Assembly (NCBI GenBank): GCA_018334565.1
Contig: JAGXLU010000013.1
Coordinates: forward strand, 1-50,489
Origin: Halanaerobiales bacterium
Lineage (GTDB): Bacteria > Bacillota > Halanaerobiia > Halanaerobiales > M55B127
Direction of reading: 5' to 3'
DNA length: 50,489 bases
Shown here: one piece after another, positions 43,505 to 50,489 of the stretch
How the letters are laid out: every line of letters begins with the position of its first letter
Position numbering within the stretch: the stretch's first letter is position 1
Position numbers and translations under genes: made by a program
Notes under the pieces: model-generated
The model's input: the letters and a program-made list of their open reading frames with translations, nothing else
Database searches by the model: none
What the model was told of the DNA's origin: nothing

Positions 43505-45355
43505 TTGCAATTAAACAAATCTAATCAAAAAAAGTTAGACAGATTAAAGAATCAAAAGGTAGTCGAACTGCTTGAATTTGCAGTTGATCTATGTAAACCA
43601 AAAAACATCTCAATTATTGATGATAGTAAAGGAGATATTCAATATGTTCGACAACTAGCTCTCAAAACTGGTGAGGAAAAAGAGCTTGATATAGAAGGTC
43701 ATACCTATCACTTTGATGGTTATAATGATCAGGCACGTGATAAAAAAAATACAAGGTACCTGGTGGAAGAAGAATTAGATTTGGGTTTAGATATTAATAC
43801 TATTAATAGAAAGGAAGGTTTAGACGAAGTCTTTTCTTATCTTGATGGCAGTATGAAAAACAAGGAAATGCTAGTAAGGTTTTTCTCCTTAGGACCGAAT
43901 CAATCTAATTTTAGTATTCCGGCCATGCAAATTACAGATTCAAGTTATGTTGCCCATAGTGAAGATATATTATATCGACAAGGGTTTGAAGATTTCGAAA
44001 AACTTAAAGGGAAAGAGGATTTCTTTTTTTTCTTACATTCAGCTGGGAAATTAGAACAGGGTGTAAGTGCTGAAACTGATAAAAGAAGAATATATATTGA
44101 CTTAAAAACAAATAGGGTTTATTCTGTCAATAACCAGTATGCTGGTAATAGTCTTGGATTAAAGAAATTGGCGTTTAGATTGGCGATTAGAAAAGCCGCA
44201 AAAGAAGGTTGGATGGCTGAACACATGTTTATATCGGGAGTTAAGGGTCCTAATAACAGAAAGACATATTTTACAGGTGCTTTCCCCAGTGGATGTGGGA
44301 AAACAAGTACGGCTATGATTCCCGGGCATACTATAGTGGGTGATGATATTGCTTACTTAAAGTTAAAAGGACCGGATGTAAAAGCGGTCAATGTTGAAAG
44401 TGGGGCATTTGGTATAATAAGAGATGTAAATTCAGAAGATGATCCAGTGATATACAAAACACTTACCACTCCCCGAGAACTTATTTTTTCAAACATTCTT
44501 GTTAAAGATGGTAAACCTTATTGGCTGGGTATGGGTAAAGACATTCCCAATAAAGGAGTTAATTTTTCCGGCAAATGGAATAAAGGCAAGACTGATGATC
44601 AGGGTAATGAAATACCTCCTGCTCATAAAAATGCTAGATATACAATCAAAATCAGTGATTTGGATAACTGTGACAAATATTATGATAAAAAAAAGGGTGT
44701 CAGTGTAAAAGGTATGATATTTGGAGGTAGAGATTCTGACACATCTGTACCGGTAGCTGAAACACTTAGTTGGGCTCATGGTGTTTTTATGGCTTCTTCT
44801 TTAGAATCGGAAACTACATCAGCAACTTTAGATAAACAGGGTCAAAGAAAGCATAATCCCATGGCTATTCTTGATTTTTTGTCAGTACCTATTAGTGATT
44901 ACATTGATAACTATTTAAAGTTCGGGAATAAAGCAAAAAATAAACCGGGTATATTTACAGTGAATTACTTTCTTAAAGATTCTAAAACCGGAGAATATCT
45001 TAACGGCATGCTTGATAAAAAGATATGGATGTTGTGGATGGAAAAAAGAATGCATGACGAACTTAAAGCAATTAGATCACCAGTCGGGTTTTTACCCTAT
45101 TATGAGGATTTACGTCAGTTATTTACTCGTTATTTAGGTTGTGATTATACAGAATTAGAGTATGTTGAACAGTTTTCCATTAGAATTGAAAATTATCTTG
45201 CAAAATATAAAAGAATTGAAAATATATTCGAAAATATTCCGGATTTACCAAAAACCTTTAAAAAAGAATTGAATAACCAGATACTTAGACTCAAAGAAGC
45301 GAGAAAAAAATATAGTGATAGCAATATATCACCATTTAAACTAAAAAATTATTAA
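43505..45355 (+). CDS. pckG: phosphoenolpyruvate carboxykinase, GTP-type
   Basis: Interconverts oxaloacetate and phosphoenolpyruvate. The length (616 residues) and motifs match the GTP-dependent family: FPSGCGKTSTAMIPG is the kinase-1a P-loop with the reactive Cys, VGDDIAYL the metal-binding kinase-2 motif, KGMIFGGRDSDTSVPVAE followed by SWAHGVFMASSLESETTSA is the family core, and FTVNYFLKD lies near the guanine pocket. The start is TTG behind GGGGGTTAAG. It lies 12 bp before an aminotransferase gene, suggesting a path from aspartate via oxaloacetate to PEP. Confidence 0.9.
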   Translation: MQLNKSNQKKLDRLKNQKVVELLEFAVDLCKPKNISIIDDSKGDIQYVRQLALKTGEEKELDIEGHTYHFDGYNDQARDKKNTRYLVEEELDLGLDINTINRKEGLDEVFSYLDGSMKNKEMLVRFFSLGPNQSNFSIPAMQITDSSYVAHSEDILYRQGFEDFEKLKGKEDFFFFLHSAGKLEQGVSAETDKRRIYIDLKTNRVYSVNNQYAGNSLGLKKLAFRLAIRKAAKEGWMAEHMFISGVKGPNNRKTYFTGAFPSGCGKTSTAMIPGHTIVGDDIAYLKLKGPDVKAVNVESGAFGIIRDVNSEDDPVIYKTLTTPRELIFSNILVKDGKPYWLGMGKDIPNKGVNFSGKWNKGKTDDQGNEIPPAHKNARYTIKISDLDNCDKYYDKKKGVSVKGMIFGGRDSDTSVPVAETLSWAHGVFMASSLESETTSATLDKQGQRKHNPMAILDFLSVPISDYIDNYLKFGNKAKNKPGIFTVNYFLKDSKTGEYLNGMLDKKIWMLWMEKRMHDELKAIRSPVGFLPYYEDLRQLFTRYLGCDYTELEYVEQFSIRIENYLAKYKRIENIFENIPDLPKTFKKELNNQILRLKEARKKYSDSNISPFKLKNY

Positions 45356-45367
45356 GGGGGGGATACC

Positions 45368-46549
45368 TTGAAATTATCCAAAAGAGCTCAAAAAGTTAGT
45401 GCTTCCTTAACACTGGCAATTAGTGCTAAAGCAAAAAAGCTAAAAGAAGCTGGAGAACATGTGATAAGCTTTGGGGCAGGTGAGCCAGATTTTGATACTC
45501 CCCAGTATATTTGTGATGCGGCTCGAGAGGCTCTCGAGATAGGTTTTACCAGATACACACCGGTTTCCGGTTATGAAGATATCAAAGAAGCTATAATTTA
45601 TAAATTCAAAAATGATAATGATTTACTTTATAAAAATGATCAAATTATAGTTTCCAATGGAGCAAAGCATTCTCTTTTTAATACCTTTCAGGCCATTTTA
45701 AATCCAGGTGATGAGGTCATAATACCTGTTCCCTACTGGGTAACTTATCCAGAAACTGTGAAAATGAGCGGAGGTAAACCGGTATTTTTAGAAACTAATG
45801 AAAAAGATAACTTTAAAATAAGTATTGATAAATTTAAAAATATTATTAATACAAAGACAAAAGCATTGATATTGAACACTCCCAGTAATCCTACTGGAAG
45901 CATTTATACAAAAAAGGAATTAGAAAAGATAGCTGATATTGCTGTAAAAAATGAAATTGTTGTTGTTTCAGATGAAATTTATGAAAAATTAATTTATGAT
46001 GAAAAAGAACATGTAAGTATAGCAGCCATTAATGATGACATAAAAGATTTAACAATTGTAATTAATGGTGTTTCTAAGGCTTATGCTATGACCGGTTGGA
46101 GAATTGGTTATGCAGCGGGTCCAAAAGATATTATCAAAATAATGACTAATATACAAAGCCATTCAACTTCAAATCCCAATTCCATAGCTCAGTATGCGAG
46201 TAATGCTGCTTTAAGAGGAGACCATAGTTTTATGAATGAAAGAAGGGATAAATTTATTGAGCGAAGAGACTATATGTATAAAAAAATCAATTTAATACAA
46301 GGGATTTCCTGTTTGAAACCAGAAGGAGCTTTCTATATTTTAATGAACATAAAAGAGATAATAGATGGTGGCGAAATAGATGGTTCGTTTAGTTTTGCTG
46401 AAAAATTATTGGATAAAAAAAGAGTTGCTGTTGTACCTGGGATTGCATTTGGTGTTGATAATTTCATTAGACTTTCTTATGCTAATTCTTTGAATAATAT
46501 CAAAGAAGGTCTTAATAGAATAGAAAAGTTTGTAAATGAAATTCAATAA
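45368..46549 (+). CDS. class I pyridoxal-phosphate aminotransferase (aspartate aminotransferase-like)
   Basis: A 393-residue fold-type I aminotransferase of the AspB/AspC Ib group. SFGAGEPDFDTPQYI binds near the substrate, NTPSNPTGSIYTKKEL contains the PLP-contacting Asn, VSDEIYEKLIY the Asp/Tyr pair, and GVSKAYAMTGWRIGYAAG the Schiff-base Lys, with the substrate Arg in FIRLSYANS. The start is TTG behind AAGGGGGGG, just after the pckG stop. It likely moves amino groups between aspartate and glutamate, linking glutamate oxidation to oxaloacetate. Confidence 0.92.
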   Translation: MKLSKRAQKVSASLTLAISAKAKKLKEAGEHVISFGAGEPDFDTPQYICDAAREALEIGFTRYTPVSGYEDIKEAIIYKFKNDNDLLYKNDQIIVSNGAKHSLFNTFQAILNPGDEVIIPVPYWVTYPETVKMSGGKPVFLETNEKDNFKISIDKFKNIINTKTKALILNTPSNPTGSIYTKKELEKIADIAVKNEIVVVSDEIYEKLIYDEKEHVSIAAINDDIKDLTIVINGVSKAYAMTGWRIGYAAGPKDIIKIMTNIQSHSTSNPNSIAQYASNAALRGDHSFMNERRDKFIERRDYMYKKINLIQGISCLKPEGAFYILMNIKEIIDGGEIDGSFSFAEKLLDKKRVAVVPGIAFGVDNFIRLSYANSLNNIKEGLNRIEKFVNEIQ

Positions 46550-46659
46550 ACATCTTTTTATCTAAATGTCTCAAGAAAACATCATCCCAATCTAGTTTTT
46601 GATTAGGGTTGAGTAGTTGCCATATAGTATAAGCTATGGAAACAATAATTCAAATTAAG

Positions 46660-46716
46660 AGCCTTAAATTTACTCCATCTGATATTGCTGGAGAAAATTT
46701 GAGGCTTATTATTTTC
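46660..46716. terminator. large hairpin between convergent genes
   Basis: Outer stem AGCCTTAAATTT (46660-46671) with AAATTTGAGGCT (46695-46706) including a G-T pair, inner stem CTCCA (46673-46677) / TGGAG (46689-46693), then TTATTATTTTC. It probably ends transcription of the aminotransferase gene and possibly, on the other strand, the large exported-protein gene. Confidence 0.7.
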
Positions 46717-46731
46717 TGCTAATTTTTTTGT

Positions 46732-49443
46732 TTAAAGCTTTCCTGTGTCTATCAAGTTAAACTTTCTTTCAAGGGGTAATATTTTGATTTCGAAGACTTT
46801 ATGTTGTCCAGGAGCGACATCAAATATATATTTTGTTTTCTTTAGAGTATGATTTTCAGGAATAGTTTCTCTATTTTTTATGATTAATTCCCATATACCC
46901 GGCCTTAGATTTTTAAAATGAAATTTTCCAAAAGTATCGGTATGTCTAATAATATATTTATCATTTTCTTTATTTTTCAAAATAATCTGCAGGTTTTTTA
47001 AAAAATGATCTGAATATAATTTTTTGCTTTTAATAATTTTAGAATAATTATAAACTACAGCTTGACCAGAAACTGAACATCCTTGTACAGTTTTCAAAAT
47101 AATTTTTTTATTTTCATTTGCTTTGATGGTAAATTTAATAGGAAGATTTTTTTTAAATATTTGATTTTGTTTCATACTACTTAAGTCTATATTTAAATAA
47201 TGAATTCCCGGTTTCAGTTGATTAAATATAAAATAACCATCTTCATTGGTAACAGCAGTATGTTCGGATATTTTTACAATTACGTCTTTGATACCACTCT
47301 GCTTTTCTTTATTGGAAGTATATATACGGCCCCTAATTTTGCCTGTTTGTTTTCTAATTGTAGGCAAAGCAAAAGAAAAATTTTGAATATATTCTACCTT
47401 AAAAATACATTCGCTATCCTCTTTTTGGGATTTAATATAAGTCCCCTTTAATTTGAATTGACTATTAAAATCTTTAAGCGAATTATGTAGTTCAAAAGAG
47501 ATAATATTTTTACTGTTTTGTTGATTTAATTTATTATCTACTTTGGACTTATAAGCATAATTTAAAATGATATTATTAGTTTTGTTAATAGCAAGATCAG
47601 CACTAACATTTAATAAAATATATCTATTTTTGTTTTCGAATTTGTTTTCATAATAAATACTATAAAATTGTTTGTCATATATTTCATAGGTTCCTTTTAG
47701 GCTAATTAAGCTTTGTGAAATTATTTTTTTAATAAGATGGTTATTAGTTTTAGTATTTGAATATACTACTTTAAGTTCACCATTATCAAAATGATGTTTA
47801 TATTTTATTTTCCAATTTGTTCTTTGCTCAAAAAAGTCTGGATTAAATCTAAGATCTTTAGTCCATAGGTTATTATAAATTAAATCCAGATTTGAATTTT
47901 TATCATGATATTGAGTAAAAATTTTAGTACCACTTTCTTTTTTTAATGGTTGGTTTAAATTTAAATTCAAATTATTATTAAACTTTTTAAATATGCCGTT
48001 TATAGATAAATTATTTAACGGAGAATAACTAAAATTAAATAGAAGGCGTTTACAGTCAGATATTCTACCAAGAAATTTAGGGTCAGAATAAAGATATTTT
48101 AACTGATAATTTAAATTACCATTATTTCCAGTAAGTTTTCCGTAGTAAGCATGATTTGTTCCATGTGTTAAATCTTTAGCATACTCTAATTCAAAAATAT
48201 TGTTGAGCATTTCAATTTTACTGTTCAAACTTAATATATTAATTTGCACATCATTTATTATTTTATGGAAAAAACTGCTTTTAAAATTAATATTATTCAG
48301 ATATTGGTAGTCACAGATAGCTGCCCAACTCATATCGTCATCATCTTTACTTTTTTGGTAATATGTTTTTAAAAAAATATTATTTTTTTCAATTTTTACT
48401 AAAAACCCCTTTCCTTTTTTTTGTTTTTCAGTTAAGTCAGTGGCTGTAAAATAGTTATTACCTATTTCTAAAGCCGTATTATTATTCCAGTATTTTAATT
48501 GGTAATTACCTTTGAAGTTAGAATACTTATTAGATTTTTTCAATAAATCTTCTGTTTTTAATTGCATAGATAGCCAATGTTTTTTGTCTACATCAATTGG
48601 ATTTAAAGTACTGAGATCAAAATTAATATCTAACTGTTTATCATAAGAAAAAATGACATCCAAATCAAATGGTAAATTTATATAAGCTTCATCTTTACCG
48701 GAAACACGGTTCAGGACTTTTACAGAAGTATGAATAGTTTTTGATATGACTTTTTTATTGTTATATGAACATTCAATGTTCAAATTTATTTTATGAGTTT
48801 TTGAAGTATTGATATGGGGATTCGTTTTTACTTTAACATTAAAAAAACTTATCTCATTAGGAGACAATTCAATATATTTTTGACTGAGTTTATTTATATA
48901 AGAGGGTTGATCATGACATTTTATATTTATATTCAGAGCAGCATTACTTCTATTGTTGATTGAACAACCTATTATATAATTATCACCTGCTATAACTCGG
49001 TCTGGAGATTTAATAATAAAAGCTTCTAGATCAAAATTTAATTTGATTTTAAGCTGTAATTTTTTTTCTGCTATTATATTATTATCTTGATCTATCAAAA
49101 TATATTTGATAGTGTATGTTCCTTTTTTTATATTATGTGGTATATGTAGGTTTAATAGTTCAACCTTACTTTGTTTGGGTTCTAGATTGAAACTAGACTC
49201 AAATGTAAGAGTTTTAAATCCTGCTGGAAGAATAACTTTTGTTTCTAAATGTATAGCTTTTTTGTTTTGGTTATTGATTAAAAAACTTAGTGTCAAATTA
49301 TTTCCGGGTAATGTTTCCAGCAGATCTGGCTCAACAAGTTCAATTTTGACTTGATTATTATCGGCTTTTATGTAAAGAGAAAAAGCCAATAAAAATAGTG
49401 TTATTAAAATAACTGTTAAAAAGAGCAGATGATTTTTTTTCAT
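46732..49443 (-). CDS. large exported Ig/beta-barrel protein with two C-terminal carboxypeptidase-regulatory-like domains, outer-membrane candidate
   Basis: A 903-residue protein with a signal peptide (about residues 1-28, core LLFLTVILITLFLLAFSLY). Residues about 30-240 look like two NEW3-type Ig domains (GNNLTLSFLINNQNK, GDNYIIGCSINNRSN). Residues about 245-690 are rich in alternating polar/aromatic strands as in a beta-barrel, with GNNYFTATDLTE followed by KGKGF near residue 326, a motif I recall from usher-like outer-membrane proteins (unverified). Residues about 699-780 (TNEDGYFIFNQLKPGIHYL) and about 788-890 (TDTFGKFHFKNLRPGIWEL) are carboxypeptidase-regulatory-like beta-sandwiches. GGAATTTT precedes the ATG. 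Together with the gene upstream it may form a surface or export pair. No specific function is known. Confidence 0.72.
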   Translation of the reverse strand: MKKNHLLFLTVILITLFLLAFSLYIKADNNQVKIELVEPDLLETLPGNNLTLSFLINNQNKKAIHLETKVILPAGFKTLTFESSFNLEPKQSKVELLNLHIPHNIKKGTYTIKYILIDQDNNIIAEKKLQLKIKLNFDLEAFIIKSPDRVIAGDNYIIGCSINNRSNAALNINIKCHDQPSYINKLSQKYIELSPNEISFFNVKVKTNPHINTSKTHKINLNIECSYNNKKVISKTIHTSVKVLNRVSGKDEAYINLPFDLDVIFSYDKQLDINFDLSTLNPIDVDKKHWLSMQLKTEDLLKKSNKYSNFKGNYQLKYWNNNTALEIGNNYFTATDLTEKQKKGKGFLVKIEKNNIFLKTYYQKSKDDDDMSWAAICDYQYLNNINFKSSFFHKIINDVQINILSLNSKIEMLNNIFELEYAKDLTHGTNHAYYGKLTGNNGNLNYQLKYLYSDPKFLGRISDCKRLLFNFSYSPLNNLSINGIFKKFNNNLNLNLNQPLKKESGTKIFTQYHDKNSNLDLIYNNLWTKDLRFNPDFFEQRTNWKIKYKHHFDNGELKVVYSNTKTNNHLIKKIISQSLISLKGTYEIYDKQFYSIYYENKFENKNRYILLNVSADLAINKTNNIILNYAYKSKVDNKLNQQNSKNIISFELHNSLKDFNSQFKLKGTYIKSQKEDSECIFKVEYIQNFSFALPTIRKQTGKIRGRIYTSNKEKQSGIKDVIVKISEHTAVTNEDGYFIFNQLKPGIHYLNIDLSSMKQNQIFKKNLPIKFTIKANENKKIILKTVQGCSVSGQAVVYNYSKIIKSKKLYSDHFLKNLQIILKNKENDKYIIRHTDTFGKFHFKNLRPGIWELIIKNRETIPENHTLKKTKYIFDVAPGQHKVFEIKILPLERKFNLIDTGKL

Positions 49444-49591
49444 AAAAATTCCTTTCTTTACTACAAAGCATATTAATGAAACTTAGGTAAATTATTAAAC
49501 AAAATTAAAAAGTATAGATATAATTATTAATTATTTCTATATTTACCACTTTAAAATTATACTTATCAACTAATTCATTGATAGAGTCTAA

Positions 49592-49643
49592 AATAGCCAA
49601 TTCCACCCTACCCTTATTTAAGGGGAGGGTTTTCTTGGCTATT
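49592..49643 (-). terminator. compound hairpin terminator between the two exported-protein genes
   Basis: Outer stem AATAGCCAA (49592-49600) / TTGGCTATT (49635-49643) and inner stems ACCCT-CCCTT / AAGGG-AGGGT (49605-49630). Read on the minus strand the hairpin ends GGCTATTTTAG. It lies 24 bp after the stop of the upstream gene. Confidence 0.8.
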
Positions 49644-49667
49644 ATTTGATAAATGTAAAATATATTT

Positions 49668-50489
49668 TTAAAGTCTCATAGTATACTGGGCCCCCCATAG
49701 TTGATCACATCCTCCATCGAGTATAAGAAGACTCTGGTAAGTGCCCGATTGTATTTCTTTTAATGGTATTGTTATTTTGGATATTGTTCCGGGATAAAGA
49801 CCGCTTAAAGGACCTTTAAATACCGCACATCTACTACCACTATCATCAAATAGTTCTAGAGTAGATTTGAGTTTGATCCAAAGATTGCCGGTGTTTTTGA
49901 GATGAACTTCAAGCATTTCCCCCTCGTCTTTTTTAATTAAACGACGTTTTATTATTTTGAGGCTTCTTTCCCCCGTGTTTTTAATATGTGTCCTAAATTG
50001 GACAGCGTAACGAATAATATGTTGTAGTCCAATGGCTATCTCATCTTCTTTCTCTCCCACAGATATTTTCTGCTTGGGGTGAAGTGGTTCAATCATCAGC
50101 AGGCTCCAGTATGTACCCTTTAGATAAGCATTAGGAACAGTAATGGTATATGAGATATTATATTCACTTTTCGCCGGTATGATTATATTATTGTCAGGAT
50201 TAAATTTTATCCAGGTAGAATTAGAACGTTCCAGATGGCCTGGATTCAAGTATTTTGCTCCATCAATAGTTGGATAATAATCATTTTGATAAATACGGAC
50301 TTGAGCTGGTTGTTCACCTTTGTTTTTAAGGACAATTGTACCTTCTATTAATCCCCCCCTATTTACTATATATTCTCTGGTTAACGAACCTTTTAAAGTT
50401 ACCCCTGCAGCAAACAGGTTTACTGAATAAAGAACACTAATTATTATAACAAAATAAAGTAATCTAGAAATTTTTAAATTATTAAAACA
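49668..50489 (-). CDS. exported Ig-like surface protein, 5' end beyond the window
   Basis: The frame is open from the right edge to the stop at 49668, at least 273 residues. Near the edge it reads a signal peptide (core LLYFVIIISVLYSVNLF, cleavage about FAA), then GVTLKGSLTREYIVNRGG. Two beta-sandwich domains follow, the first with WIKFNPDNNIIIPAKSEY and VPNAYLKGTYWSLLMIEP (the W..P..I.PxxS..VP..Y.KGTY pattern of DUF916/chaperone-like Ig domains), the second with EVHLKNTGNLWIKLKSTLEL. The start codon is just outside the window; an internal TTG at 50249 would remove the signal and is not the start. It may bind or escort partners of the 903-residue protein, which is encoded 225 bp downstream. 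Confidence 0.75.
   Translation of the reverse strand, partial: CFNNLKISRLLYFVIIISVLYSVNLFAAGVTLKGSLTREYIVNRGGLIEGTIVLKNKGEQPAQVRIYQNDYYPTIDGAKYLNPGHLERSNSTWIKFNPDNNIIIPAKSEYNISYTITVPNAYLKGTYWSLLMIEPLHPKQKISVGEKEDEIAIGLQHIIRYAVQFRTHIKNTGERSLKIIKRRLIKKDEGEMLEVHLKNTGNLWIKLKSTLELFDDSGSRCAVFKGPLSGLYPGTISKITIPLKEIQSGTYQSLLILDGGCDQLWGAQYTMRL

Noticed and set aside
43505-45355. ATP-type PEP carboxykinase (pckA)
   Set aside because: Length and the motifs FPSGCGKT, VGDDIAYL and SWAHGVF match the GTP-type family, not the 520-540-residue ATP type.
1-50489. CRISPR arrays, tRNA or rRNA genes
   Set aside because: No regularly spaced repeats and no cloverleaf or rRNA signature sequences were seen by eye; a tRNAscan or Rfam search would settle it.

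Overview
The window looks like chromosomal DNA of an anaerobic, fermentative, low-GC Bacillota with an outer membrane, most like the Halanaerobiales. This is inferred from several things together: strong A+T bias, purine-rich Shine-Dalgarno sites, frequent TTG/GTG starts, many ferredoxin-linked oxidoreductases, a two-gene SUF system, Na+-linked transporters, and a large exported protein resembling an outer-membrane beta-barrel. No rRNA, tRNA, CRISPR array or complete insertion sequence was recognised.

Layout. 0-3.6 kb: the tail of an unidentified gene (possibly a recombinase), glycogen synthase with an added helix-hairpin-helix tail, a zinc-phospholipase-C-like protein and an SRAP (abasic-site) protein. 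3.7-6.6 kb: a polar amino acid ABC importer. 6.7-8.5 kb: a minimal SufC-SufB/D pair. 8.6-13.6 kb: a NitT/TauT-type ABC importer followed by dihydrolipoyl dehydrogenase and lipoate-protein ligase, which suggests lipoate or octanoate scavenging. 13.8-14.4 kb: a decayed GNAT acetyltransferase. 14.5-17.9 kb: a zinc-ribbon protein divergent from wecB, pcm, a sulfotransferase-like gene and a ferritin-like gene, with a perfect 22-bp palindrome in the divergent gap. 18-20.5 kb: a two-subunit 2-oxoacid:ferredoxin oxidoreductase. 20.5-22.8 kb: a NiaR-type repressor and a YhdT/PanF-like Na+ symporter pair behind an operator-like promoter. 22.9-25.4 kb: a TroA-family metal ABC importer. 25.4-28.1 kb: a minus-strand operon of a PfkB kinase, a CBS protein and a cation/proton antiporter.

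28.4-46.5 kb is the metabolic core. A wrecked putP is followed by a five-gene FAD/iron-sulfur amine dehydrogenase of the proline dehydrogenase type, then pruA, a four-subunit 2-oxoglutarate:ferredoxin oxidoreductase, methylmalonyl-CoA mutase (two subunits), MeaB, methylmalonyl-CoA epimerase, two tandem Glu/Leu-family dehydrogenases, a GTP-type PEP carboxykinase and an aminotransferase. Read together this is a nearly continuous route: proline to P5C to glutamate to 2-oxoglutarate to succinyl-CoA to methylmalonyl-CoA (towards propionate), with ferredoxin/NAD(P)H output and a branch from aspartate or oxaloacetate to PEP. The final decarboxylation to propionyl-CoA is not encoded here, and the direction of flux is inferred.

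46.7 kb to the right edge: two minus-strand exported proteins, a 903-residue Ig/beta-barrel/carboxypeptidase-regulatory-like protein and an Ig-like protein cut by the window edge. They may form an uncharacterised outer-membrane surface or export system.
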